This document shows positions 1-7,260 of a stretch of 10,671 bases of DNA, piece by piece (the stretch's first letter is position 1; every line of letters begins with the position of its first letter). A program made the position numbers and the translations under genes. Source of the DNA: Acidobacteriota bacterium (GTDB taxonomy: Bacteria > Acidobacteriota > Terriglobia > Terriglobales > Acidobacteriaceae). Below the pieces are notes generated by a model. The model made no database searches and was not told where the DNA came from. It worked only from the letters and a program-made list of their open reading frames with translations. The stretch is taken from positions 1-10,671 of the forward strand of contig JAJYSL010000140.1 of NCBI GenBank assembly GCA_021793595.1, read 5' to 3'.

Positions 1-90
1 ACGTGGCATTCATGTTTCTACATCCATCCTGGAAGCGCCGCAAAACCAAGTCCGTGTCGGGTGCGCACCCTGGCAAAAAGTCCCCAGCAC

Positions 91-942
91 TCAGGAGACA
101 ACGCAGATCTGCTTCTGCCTGCCAAGATGTTCAATCTCCAATTCGACTCTGTCGCCGACCTTCAGATACTGCGGCGGCTTCATGCCCAAGCCCACACCCG
201 GCGGTGTTCCGGTTGAGATCAGATCGCCGGGCTCCAGCGTCATAAACTGCGATAAATAATGCACCAGAAAAGCAGGGTTAAAGATCATCTTCGCGGTGGA
301 CCCGTTTTGTCGCAGTTCTCCGTTCACCCACAGTTGCATGGCCAGCGCATTCACATCCGCAATCTCCTCCGGCGTTGCCAGCCACGGCCCCAGCGGATTG
401 AACGTGTCGCAGCTTTTTCCCTTGGTCCACTGGCCTCCTCGCTCCAATTGAAAGGCGCGCTCAGAAACATCGTGGCTCAGGCAATAGCCGGCAATATGGT
501 GTTGCGCCGCGTCCACAGAAGCCAAATACCTGGCCTCCCGTCCAATCACAACTCCCAGCTCCACTTCCCAATCAGTCTTTTCGCTTCCTCGCGGAATCCG
601 AAGCTCATCATAGGGCCCCACCACGGTATTTGAGGCCTTCAAAAAAACGATCGGCTCGGCTGGAATCGGCATTCCCGACTCGGCCGCATGATCGGAGTAA
701 TTCAGTCCAATGCAGATCACCTTGCCCGGTCGCACCACCGGCGCTGCCCAGCGTTCGCTTTCCCCAACTACCGGCAAGCTCGCCGCATCCTGCAGAATTT
801 CCTTCACGCGTTCGACATCTCCCGACCCCAAAAACCTCCTGTCCCAATCGGAAAAATGAGCCGATAAATCGCGACGCCTACCCTCTGCATCCATTACCCC
901 GGGCTTTTCGTTCCCTATCGGGCCAAACCTCACCAGTCTCAT
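91..942 (-). CDS. FAH-family hydrolase, probable 2,4-diketo-3-deoxy-L-fuconate (or L-rhamnonate) hydrolase
   Basis: This 283-residue cytosolic enzyme belongs to the fumarylacetoacetate hydrolase family, whose members cleave or isomerise keto acids with a divalent metal. The N-terminal 70 residues are the small domain typical of the sugar-acid and 'ureidoglycolate lyase-like' branch. The catalytic core follows: GLNYSDHAAESGMPIP at 79-94, the metal-binding DWEVELG at 124-130 (E126 and E128), D158 in SHDVSERAFQLERGG, the conserved lysine in WTKGK at 172-176, and STGTPPGVG at 243-251. Length and motifs are complete. An AGGAGA site lies about 10 bases before the ATG. The gene is last in a minus-strand operon behind two SDR dehydrogenases, 104 bases after the second. 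In Xanthomonas and related bacteria, an enzyme of this family with SDRs splits 2,4-diketo-3-deoxy-L-fuconate into pyruvate and lactate. The family call is firm. The substrate is inferred from context; the rhamnose analogue is equally possible chemically. Confidence 0.85.
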   Translation of the reverse strand: MRLVRFGPIGNEKPGVMDAEGRRRDLSAHFSDWDRRFLGSGDVERVKEILQDAASLPVVGESERWAAPVVRPGKVICIGLNYSDHAAESGMPIPAEPIVFLKASNTVVGPYDELRIPRGSEKTDWEVELGVVIGREARYLASVDAAQHHIAGYCLSHDVSERAFQLERGGQWTKGKSCDTFNPLGPWLATPEEIADVNALAMQLWVNGELRQNGSTAKMIFNPAFLVHYLSQFMTLEPGDLISTGTPPGVGLGMKPPQYLKVGDRVELEIEHLGRQKQICVVS

Positions 943-1046
943 CTCGATTGTTTCTCCTGCGATCGCGGAAAATCAGATCCCGAGTCGTTTTGTTGATTGT
1001 TGATTGAAATTCAATCCGTCGGGCGCATGTTTCCACCCGTCAGGTT
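943..1046 (-). repeat. Intercistronic gap with tandem heptamer and 15-bp palindrome
   Basis: The gap between the second SDR gene and the FAH-family gene holds a perfect inverted repeat, GATTGAA-A-TTCAATC (1002-1016). Directly beside it is a tandem heptamer, TGTTGAT twice (991-997 and 998-1004), which shares bases with the palindrome. The rest of the gap carries the ribosome binding site of the FAH-family gene. Possible roles are an internal operator or promoter, or an mRNA processing or stability hairpin. There is no T-run to make it a convincing terminator. Confidence 0.4.
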
Positions 1047-1817
1047 TCAAAGCGACATGCCACCATCAATTTGAAATGCGGTTCCCGTAACAAAGCTTGC
1101 ATCGTCGGAGACCAGGTACAGTGCGGCCTGGGCCATTTCTTCCGCCGTTCCCAGCCGACCCAGCGGCTGTCGCGCAATAAACTTCTTCGTCATCTCCTCG
1201 GTATTTCCCTGGGCGCTGAGACGCGCTCGCAGAGAAGGCGTGTCGGTTGTTCCTGGGCACAAGCAGTTCACTCGGATTTTGTCCGGGGCATAATCGAGCG
1301 CCATGGATTTTGTCAGGGAATAGATCGCGCCCTTGGTCGCGGTATAAAGAGCGCGGTCCGGCGCGACGCGAAGCGCGGTCGTCGATGATGTATTCAAGAT
1401 GACACCGCCCCCCTGCTGCAGAAACGAAGGCACCACCGCCCGAATAAACAGGAACATACTTTTAACGTTAATGTCGAACGACCGGTCCCACTCCTCTTCC
1501 GTCAGTGTGTGCACCTTGCCGCCGGCAACAATGCCGGCATTGTTGAACAAAATGTCGATCCGTTTCCAGAGCACACCCACTTTTTGCACCACCCGCTCCA
1601 CATCCTTGGTGGAAGAAACATCCGCGGACAGCGCCTCTGCGGTACCGCCGTTGCGGCGGATTTCCTCAACCAATTTCTCATTGCCAGCCTGATCGCAATC
1701 CACTGCGGCGACCGCAGCCCCTTCTTTTGCAAACAGCAGGCTGGAGGCCCGGCCAATCCCCGCCGCTGACCCAGTAATGATCGCAACCCTCCCTGCAAGT
1801 TTCCCTTCTCTGCTCAT
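1047..1817 (-). CDS. SDR dehydrogenase, probable 2-keto-3-deoxy-L-fuconate (or rhamnonate) 4-dehydrogenase
   Basis: This is a 256-residue classical short-chain dehydrogenase/reductase of usual length. The Rossmann cofactor motif TGSAAGIG is at 15-22. D40 at the end of the second strand favours NAD over NADP. NNAG is at 92-95, and the catalytic tetrad N117, S145, Y158 and K162 (YTATK) is complete. CPGTTDTP at 187-194 and the terminal DGG are standard. The start codon overlaps the stop of the upstream SDR as ATGA (1814-1817), so translation is probably coupled; a GAGG lies about 9 bases before the ATG. Next to an FAH-family hydrolase, the most economical role is oxidation of the 4-hydroxyl of a 2-keto-3-deoxy-sugar acid before cleavage. 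SDR substrates cannot be read from motifs, so the family is near certain and the reaction is an inference. L-fucose dehydrogenase or a generic sugar dehydrogenase are alternatives. Confidence 0.82.
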   Translation of the reverse strand: MSREGKLAGRVAIITGSAAGIGRASSLLFAKEGAAVAAVDCDQAGNEKLVEEIRRNGGTAEALSADVSSTKDVERVVQKVGVLWKRIDILFNNAGIVAGGKVHTLTEEEWDRSFDINVKSMFLFIRAVVPSFLQQGGGVILNTSSTTALRVAPDRALYTATKGAIYSLTKSMALDYAPDKIRVNCLCPGTTDTPSLRARLSAQGNTEEMTKKFIARQPLGRLGTAEEMAQAALYLVSDDASFVTGTAFQIDGGMSL

Positions 1818-2626
1818 TCTTTTCCCTCACTCCCAACTCCCGACTCCTGAAACCCAATGCCTCCGGTCGGAACCGTCAGTCCGCCATCGACAACGAGGCT
1901 GGTCCCCGTAATGAACGAGGCTGCATCGCTCGCTAAAAATACAATCGCATTCGCCACTTCGTCTGGACGTCCGATTCTGCCCAGAGCATGCATCTTTCCC
2001 ACGGTTTGGATCAGCTTTTCCGGCGAGCCCGTCATCTCTGCCGTAGCGCGCAGCATCGGCGTGTCGATGGCTCCTGGGCAAATGCAATTCGCCCGGATAT
2101 TTTTCCCGGCAAAATCCAGCGCGATAGAGCGCGTAATCCCCAGCAACGCGTGTTTCGCTGCCACGTACGCAGCAGAATTGTTGACTGCGGTAAAGCTCTG
2201 CACGGAAGCCACAATCACAATCGCGCCGCCTCCGGACGCGATCATCGTCGGAACCGCATATTTCGTCGCAAAAAAACACCCCTTGACGTGGACATTGAAG
2301 GTTCTGTCCCAGACATCGGGGCTTGTTGTCACTACGTCGCCGTAGGTTTGGATGCCTGCATTGCTGACCAGCACATGCAGCCCTCCATATTGCTTGACCA
2401 CGGCCTTCACCGCTGCGGCTACCTCGGATTCCACCGCAACATCACAGGGATGAAAGCTTGCCTTGCCTCCTGCTTTTTGCAGCGCGCGCACTGTCTCCTC
2501 TCCAGCCTGCACGTTGCGATCCAGAATAGCGACGGAAGCCCCTAGTTCGCATAATTTCTGTGCAGTTGCGGTGCCGATGCCGGTAGCGCCTCCAGTCACG
2601 ATTGCAATCTTGCCTTCCATTTGCAT
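1814..2626 (-). CDS. SDR dehydrogenase with His in place of the tetrad Asn; sugar or sugar-acid oxidation
   Basis: This 270-residue classical SDR is the first gene of the operon. The cofactor motif TGGATGIG is at 11-18, and D36 after the second strand suggests NAD. SNAG (88-91) is a variant of NNAG. S141, Y154 and K158 (YVAAK) complete the triad. Aligning WDRTFNVHVKG with WDRSFDINVKS of the next gene puts H113 where the tetrad Asn normally sits. The reading frame stays open to an ATG at 2662, but I chose the ATG at 2626: AAAGGTGAT, a near-perfect Shine-Dalgarno, ends a few bases before it, and the extra 12 residues do not resemble an SDR N-terminus. The last 20 residues run past the usual DGG end. 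It could be the sugar dehydrogenase that starts the oxidative route or a second keto-acid dehydrogenase. The substrate is unknown. Confidence 0.83.
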   Translation of the reverse strand: MQMEGKIAIVTGGATGIGTATAQKLCELGASVAILDRNVQAGEETVRALQKAGGKASFHPCDVAVESEVAAAVKAVVKQYGGLHVLVSNAGIQTYGDVVTTSPDVWDRTFNVHVKGCFFATKYAVPTMIASGGGAIVIVASVQSFTAVNNSAAYVAAKHALLGITRSIALDFAGKNIRANCICPGAIDTPMLRATAEMTGSPEKLIQTVGKMHALGRIGRPDEVANAIVFLASDAASFITGTSLVVDGGLTVPTGGIGFQESGVGSEGKE

Positions 2627-2631
2627 CCTGA

Positions 2632-2640
2632 TATCACCTT
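2632..2640 (-). promoter_or_regulatory. Strong Shine-Dalgarno that sets the start of the first SDR gene
   Basis: On the minus strand AAAGGTGAT is close to the full anti-Shine-Dalgarno complement and sits about 5-7 bases before the ATG at 2626. It therefore falls inside the longer open frame and argues for the shorter protein. Confidence 0.7.
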
Positions 2641-2680
2641 TCCGCACGCCCACAGAGTCCAATCGACATGGACCCTATCG

Positions 2681-2704
2681 ATTGTCTTGCAAAGCTTAGA
2701 CAAT
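2681..2704. promoter_or_regulatory. Candidate operator, ATTGTCT-N10-AGACAAT
   Basis: A perfect 7+7 inverted repeat with a 10-base spacer lies 55 bases upstream of the SDR operon. Its upstream arm shares three bases with the proposed -10 hexamer and the rest covers the expected transcription start, the position expected for a repressor site. A dimeric GntR- or LacI-type sugar regulator would be a usual binder, but no such regulator is in the window. Confidence 0.45.
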
Positions 2705-2731
2705 GTACACCCTCAGGCCATGCGCTGTGAA
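2702..2731 (-). promoter_or_regulatory. Candidate sigma-70 promoter of the SDR and FAH operon
   Basis: On the minus strand, TTCACA (2726-2731, 5 of 6 matches to TTGACA) is followed after 18 bases by TACATT (2702-2707, 4 of 6 matches to TATAAT). Transcription would start near 2695, giving a leader of about 70 bases. This is a by-eye consensus match, made more believable by the palindrome that overlaps it. Confidence 0.4.
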
Positions 2732-2867
2732 TATTCGCCGCAAAGCACAAGCGCTCTCGATATCCGGCCGGAAATTTTACGGAAGCGATATTGGACAACG
2801 CACGCTCAATCCGCAACAAAAACAGCGCGGGAAACGGGAGCCACAGACAAAGGGAATAGGTAGGATC

Positions 2868-2943
2868 TGGAGCCGACGATCGGACTTGAACCGATGACCT
2901 GCTGATTACGAATCAGCTGCTCTACCAACTGAGCTACGTCGGC
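2868..2943 (-). tRNA. tRNA-Thr (anticodon CGU), CCA encoded
   Basis: The minus strand folds as a complete cloverleaf. The acceptor stem is GCCGACG paired with CGTCGGC, the D stem is GCTC with GAGC, and the anticodon stem is GCTGA with TCAGC around the loop TTCGTAA (anticodon CGT). The variable loop is AGGTC, and the T arm is ATCGG-TTCAAGT-CCGAT. The discriminator base is T (U73), and CCA follows directly at 2868-2870, giving 76 nucleotides with CCA. It decodes ACG. No second copy of its 3' end is visible in the window to suggest an integration site. Confidence 0.95.
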
Positions 2944-3304
2944 CGCGTTTAGAATCAATAGGTTACGGCGGAAAGCGAAAAACCAGGCCCACGATAGCTC
3001 ATTTTCACGATGCAGGCCTCTAGAGTGCAGAAAATGCTGGAAAAGGCGGGATCGTCAATGAGAGTGAGGTGACCACGGTACAAACAGGGTAGCATTCGCC
3101 ACAGAAAAACAGCAACCGGCGCTAGGGGGTCTGGAGTGCCCAACTGTTGCCTCGAATGTTGGTTGGGAATTCCGATCCATCGTCAGAAAATTCGGCGAAG
3201 CAAGCTCTGCAATTGAAGGCTCGCAGGTATTCTCCACCGCAACGCCATCAGCAAAATGTCAGACGCCCATCGCCGCCGCAATAGGCAATTGCTTGGGCAG
3301 CCAA
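2944..3304. other. Intergenic region without a convincing gene
   Basis: These 361 bases separate the tRNA from the end of the unassigned exported-protein gene. Open frames of about 60 codons on the minus strand have no recognisable motif, no good ribosome binding site and overlap one another, so I do not call them. The tRNA promoter must lie in the left part (minus-strand transcription), but I see no clear hexamer pair. One weak inverted repeat, CCCAAC (3139-3144) with GTTGGG (3162-3167), is present. No hairpin with a T-run marks the end of the upstream operon. Confidence 0.6.
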
Positions 3305-5509
3305 TCAGCGCAGCAGTGTGATCGCGTTGCTATTCGGAGGCCCCTGCAGCACTGCATTGTATTGGCCCTTGGCGTTGCGCTTCAGCACCAAGTCGACCGG
3401 CGAGCGCAGACTCAGCACTTTTCTGCCGTCTCGGCGCAGCGGCCGGCACTCGCCGCAGGCAAGCTTCTCAAGCGTGCCGTCCTTTGCAGCCTTCAATGCG
3501 AACACGCCAATATAGGCGCCACTGAAGCTGTGCCCGTTTACTTCTACCGTAAATTTCTTGGGCTGGTTGGTCTCCTGGGAATCCAGGTCGGTCAAAATCA
3601 CGCTACCGTCTTCCAGTTCCCCGCCGATGCCATTGAGCGGGGACTTTTGCACACCCAGTTCGGAGATTTTATCTATGCTGAAGCCACGCACACGCGCCCG
3701 CGCCGCAATCTTCGCGAACTCGCTCCTGATCGGCACACCATTGAAGTCGCGCGTCGCATTGCCTTCCAGCATCAGTGCGCCTCCGCGCCGTGTGAACTCG
3801 TCGAGAAAGCGCAGCGTGCTCTGTTTGGCATACTCCGGATAGAGGTAGACAATTGCGCGAAAGGTGTGTCCGTTCAGCACCGGGCGGTCTTGCGCATCGA
3901 GTTTGAGCAATCCGTTGTCGATCAGATCGCTCGGCACCACGGCACAGCGGTATCCGGCATTCCAGATGGCCAGCACCTTGCTCTCAATATGCAGGGAGCC
4001 ATTGACGTCGAAGTTGTTGCGCGCGCTCTGATTGGGATACCAGTTGAGCAGCCGCGGCATTCCAAAAACGACCAGCAGTGGCAGTTCAGGCGCCACAGGA
4101 TCGAAGCGATTCAACAAGCGAATCTTCTGCTCCACCGGATTGAGCTTCGACAGAAATTCCTCGCCCGCAAGATTGACGCCCCACGCGCCTGTGTCGTTGT
4201 AGCCGTGGTAGTGGATACGTGCGTCGAAGCGCGCGTCATTCATTGCCTTTACGGCGAAGCGGTGAATGTCCCAACCGTAAAACTGGTCATACATGATATT
4301 GCCCGGATGCGACACCAGCAGCCCCATGCGCAGCGGCAATGATAGGTCCTCGTCGCTCATACCGTACTGGCGCGGGATGGACCACCAGTCGATGCCCGTG
4401 GCCCACGCCTCGTCGTTGGTGAGATGGTTGTGGAATGTGTCATGGATTCCCGCGAAATTCTTATCGCCAAAGACCTGCCGCGAATAGTTGTAGAAATCGC
4501 GCTCTTCGTCCAAAGGTCCGGAGCGCAGAAAATTCCAGTACTGGTCAATGGCTCGAATGCGCACCTCCGGGTGACCTTCGGGAGCATAACGCGTATCGAA
4601 GAGCGTGTGCGTCAGGTCCATCCCGGTAGCCGCGCGGAAGCGCTTGGCAAAGGCGCGTCCTGCAAGATGGCCGCGCCAAGCCGGAGTGGGCTTCACGGGA
4701 ATATGCACATAAGCGAACTCATCAAGTGCCGTGCCGTCGAGCGGAACATCGCGATACTGATCAATGGTATTGCGCAACCAATGCTTGAAAGCAGGGCTGA
4801 ACATATCCATCACGGGATACCAGTTCGTTGCGAGGACGAACGCGGTGTAACCGGCATAGCGAGATCCCAACTTCAAAGTCACGACCAGCGTGCCTGGTTG
4901 CGGCGAGGCGCTCTTCACTTGGGAGGTGACGTCGGTGAGCGTGGAAGATTTGTATTCGCCAGGCGCGGTCTTGTGAAAGACGTACGCGCGCAGCAATTCG
5001 GTACGTGAGGCTTTTGCGCTGCGGAGTTCGATGCTGGCTTGCACCGTGCCGTCGCCCTGCGCGCCGAGCGTCGTCTCACCGTTCGCAATCGCTGTTTGCT
5101 CGTCGGCGGGCACAGACGTCTTTGTTGCGTTGGCTCCTCCGCCCACCAGCGTCACTCCGATACGCAATCCATTTTTATGGGCGTCTTTTACGATGCCGGC
5201 TACGGCTGCGTGCGCTGCCGGATTATTCAGAAAGTTCACGCCCTTACGCGCCGTCAGAAACGGAAACGTGAACTTGGTATCGTGCGCAATATGCTGGATG
5301 TCCTTCTTGTACTGCGCAGACACAAGGGTTTGCGGCGTCACAAACCAGTACACCAACTCCGGGAAGTTCTGGTTGCGGATCGGGTTCTGATACCGCACTT
5401 TCACATGCACATGCATCCCGCTGCTTCCAGCCTGCGCTGCGCACAAGACAGCTACCGCCGCCAACGTCTTTGCCAAAGCCAATCCGGGTAGCTTGCTCTT
5501 CATCGTCAT
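3305..5509 (-). CDS. Uncharacterised exported protein, putative TIM-barrel glycosidase with GATase-like domain
   Basis: This 734-residue protein is not one I can place in a named family. Residues 1-27 are a Sec-type signal peptide: lysines, a hydrophobic stretch, then AQA as the likely cleavage site. What follows reads like an alpha/beta barrel: PELVYWFVTP near 50, KNGLRIGVTL near 112-121, a beta-rich insert at about 150-225, LDGTALDEF at 257-265, FAGIHDTFHNH near 352-362, GIDWW at 372-376, and YDQFYGWD at 407-414. Residues about 475-588 alternate strands and helices like the GATase-like domain of GH42-type enzymes (FRAIVYLYP, then RRGGALMLEGN). The C-terminus is beta-rich. D263/E264 and D357 are candidate catalytic acids. 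I preferred the ATG at 5509, with AGGA 5 bases upstream and the signal peptide right behind it, over an in-frame ATG at 5581 inside the GH28 gene; 5503 is also possible. It follows the GH28 gene by 37 bases, which suggests action on the same glycan. Confidence 0.6.
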   Translation of the reverse strand: MTMKSKLPGLALAKTLAAVAVLCAAQAGSSGMHVHVKVRYQNPIRNQNFPELVYWFVTPQTLVSAQYKKDIQHIAHDTKFTFPFLTARKGVNFLNNPAAHAAVAGIVKDAHKNGLRIGVTLVGGGANATKTSVPADEQTAIANGETTLGAQGDGTVQASIELRSAKASRTELLRAYVFHKTAPGEYKSSTLTDVTSQVKSASPQPGTLVVTLKLGSRYAGYTAFVLATNWYPVMDMFSPAFKHWLRNTIDQYRDVPLDGTALDEFAYVHIPVKPTPAWRGHLAGRAFAKRFRAATGMDLTHTLFDTRYAPEGHPEVRIRAIDQYWNFLRSGPLDEERDFYNYSRQVFGDKNFAGIHDTFHNHLTNDEAWATGIDWWSIPRQYGMSDEDLSLPLRMGLLVSHPGNIMYDQFYGWDIHRFAVKAMNDARFDARIHYHGYNDTGAWGVNLAGEEFLSKLNPVEQKIRLLNRFDPVAPELPLLVVFGMPRLLNWYPNQSARNNFDVNGSLHIESKVLAIWNAGYRCAVVPSDLIDNGLLKLDAQDRPVLNGHTFRAIVYLYPEYAKQSTLRFLDEFTRRGGALMLEGNATRDFNGVPIRSEFAKIAARARVRGFSIDKISELGVQKSPLNGIGGELEDGSVILTDLDSQETNQPKKFTVEVNGHSFSGAYIGVFALKAAKDGTLEKLACGECRPLRRDGRKVLSLRSPVDLVLKRNAKGQYNAVLQGPPNSNAITLLR

Positions 5510-5546
5510 CCTTGTCCTGGTTTTTTCCTGAAAGCCATCACCAAGA

Positions 5547-7190
5547 CTAGTCGATCTTGGCGGCCTCCATGTTCGCGCCATCGGTATACCTTACGGCCTT
5601 CTGTCCTTTGGGAATGGAGTTGCCCAGAAGCTCGATGCCTGCCGATTCGGCACCACTGACTTGAGCAAATACCTCGCACTTCTCAGGCGATCGCATCCCA
5701 GTGAGGAAAGCGCGGCGGGTATTTTTCAGTTCAATCAACGGAGACCCACCCACCGGCGCAGATAATTCGAGACCGCCCAGAATGATGTCGTTCACATCGA
5801 CGCATACGATTGCCGGGCGCCCATCGGGTCTGTCGGTAACGTACTCAATGTTGCGAAGGCGCACTCGATCTGCATGGCGCACAAAAAACCCATAGGCAGG
5901 AAGACGGCCCATCATCCACGATTCAGGGTACTGGTCGACGGCTTCGGGGATTTCTCGGTTCGTCCAATTGAACTGTCCTTGCGCGACGGTGCGCATGCGG
6001 CAGTTGCTGATCGAGATGTCGGATGGACGAAGTCCGGGGACGCCGGTGATGGAACTAGTAACAATGGCGCCTTCCGCATCGACTCCTTCGATAAGTATAT
6101 TGCGCAGAAAGGAGCCTTCTTTTCTGGTGCGCTGCCCTAGCCGCACGAAGATGGGAGCACGCACATTTTGCATTCGAATGTTCGATATCACTACGCCATC
6201 TACACTGCCGCCATCGACGGTCTCGATGTTGATGCCGCCAATAACTCGATTCATCATCGGACTGCCGTTGTCACTGTATATCACAGAGTTACTGAAGACG
6301 ATGTTCTCGAAGGCTCCGTGAGTCGCAGTGCCCAGTTTGAATCCGTTGCTTGCGCTGGAAACCGCACAATTGGTAATGGTGATGTTCTTTGATGGCGGCA
6401 CATCGTCGCCATACGGATTTTCACTTTTGAGACAAATACCGTCGTCACCACCGATGATGTCGCAGTTGCAGACGAACACATTGCGGCATGCGGTAATGTC
6501 CATTCCGTCGGTGTTCCGCCCCCAAAAGGGATTTCGGATGCGGATTCCGTCTATGAAAACCGATTCGCAGTCGATCGGGCGAAACGTCCACCCGGCCGAG
6601 TTCCTGAGAGTAACTCCCGAGATGCGGACATTACGACATTGCACAAACTCAACCATGGGCGAAGGGCGATCGTTGTTGTTGATTGCCTGAAAGTGGCCGG
6701 AGGCGACGTCATGCCATGCTTGATCGGGCGGGACAGGTGGGCGTAGCGGGTTGGGCTCCCAGTAGTTTTCGCCCTGACCATTGATGGTGCCTGGACCACA
6801 GAGAGTTATCTCCTCAGCGTGCTGCGCAAAAATGAGATGATGGCCGTTGGCATCGCCCTTCATGGCCGGACCCGGATGGTAAGTGTAGTCGCCGATGTTA
6901 GGACTGCCGAGAAGAACGCAGCCGGCTTCAAGGTAGAGTGTCACGCGGCTCTTCAACTCCACTCCACCGGTCAGGAAGTTACCCGGGGGTGCATAAACTA
7001 GACCTCCGCCTGCCTGGAATGCAGTATCGATCGCGCGCTGAATGGCCTTGGTGTTCAGTGTCTTCCCATCGGGTCTTGCTCCGAAGTCAAGGATGCTTCG
7101 GGCCTCGCGCAGCGGCGCTGCAGATGCCGTACCCGCAGCAGATAGCCCCATGGCAAAGGATGAAGCAGTAAGAAAGTCTCTTCTCAGCAT
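5547..7190 (-). CDS. GH28-family beta-helix glycoside hydrolase, Tat-exported, atypical active site
   Basis: This 547-residue exported enzyme is of the pectinase (GH28) family. MLRRDFLTAS at the N-terminus is a twin-arginine signal, with cleavage likely after TASA (about residue 24). The segment SILDFGARPDGKTLNTKAIQ at 32-51 is the usual entry to the right-handed parallel beta-helix. GPGTINGQG is at 132-140, NTDG at 226-229 and GGDDG at 247-251, so the three catalytic aspartates D228, D249 and D250 are all present. The polygalacturonase GHG motif is SNG (281-283), and the substrate-binding R-I-K aligns with N-I-E (321-323), so a plain polygalacturonase is unlikely. An exo-acting or side-chain glycosidase on a pectin-like polymer is more probable. 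GGAG sits 7 bases before the ATG. It leads a two-gene operon with the unassigned exported protein. The family is confident and the specificity open. Confidence 0.87.
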   Translation of the reverse strand: MLRRDFLTASSFAMGLSAAGTASAAPLREARSILDFGARPDGKTLNTKAIQRAIDTAFQAGGGLVYAPPGNFLTGGVELKSRVTLYLEAGCVLLGSPNIGDYTYHPGPAMKGDANGHHLIFAQHAEEITLCGPGTINGQGENYWEPNPLRPPVPPDQAWHDVASGHFQAINNNDRPSPMVEFVQCRNVRISGVTLRNSAGWTFRPIDCESVFIDGIRIRNPFWGRNTDGMDITACRNVFVCNCDIIGGDDGICLKSENPYGDDVPPSKNITITNCAVSSASNGFKLGTATHGAFENIVFSNSVIYSDNGSPMMNRVIGGINIETVDGGSVDGVVISNIRMQNVRAPIFVRLGQRTRKEGSFLRNILIEGVDAEGAIVTSSITGVPGLRPSDISISNCRMRTVAQGQFNWTNREIPEAVDQYPESWMMGRLPAYGFFVRHADRVRLRNIEYVTDRPDGRPAIVCVDVNDIILGGLELSAPVGGSPLIELKNTRRAFLTGMRSPEKCEVFAQVSGAESAGIELLGNSIPKGQKAVRYTDGANMEAAKID

Positions 7191-7244
7191 GATATTTCTC
7201 CAAGATTTTGGCCCTTGTCTGGACGGGAGCCTGATTCGTCGGCT

Positions 7245-7260
7245 GGATTCATCTGAATCC
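7245..7260. promoter_or_regulatory. 16-bp palindrome in the GH28 leader, candidate operator
   Basis: GGATTCA-TC-TGAATCC is a perfect 7+7 inverted repeat with a 2-base centre, 55 bases upstream of the GH28 start codon. It could be a dimeric regulator site or a small RNA hairpin. The arms have no T-run on either side. Its sequence differs from the palindrome in front of the SDR operon. Confidence 0.4.

Noticed and set aside
1..90. Possible start of a further operon gene at the left edge (minus-strand ATG at 13-11)
   Set aside because: Only four codons fall in the window and the sequence before the ATG has no good ribosome binding site, so it cannot be supported. The plus-strand open frame here overlaps the FAH-family gene in antisense.
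2627..2662. Longer N-terminus for the first SDR gene, starting at 2662
   Set aside because: The strong AAAGGTGAT site lies inside this extension and points to the ATG at 2626, where a normal SDR N-terminus begins.
2868..2943. tRNA gene as an integration (att) site for a mobile element
   Set aside because: No second copy of the tRNA 3' end, integrase or other mobility gene is visible in the window.
3293..4342. 349-codon open frame on the plus strand
   Set aside because: It lies wholly opposite the 734-residue exported protein, has no recognisable domain and reads as a high-GC antisense shadow.
5510..5581. Longer N-terminus for the unassigned exported protein, starting at 5581
   Set aside because: It would overlap the end of the GH28 gene and bury the signal peptide behind 24 charged residues; the ATG at 5509 has a ribosome site and an immediate signal peptide.
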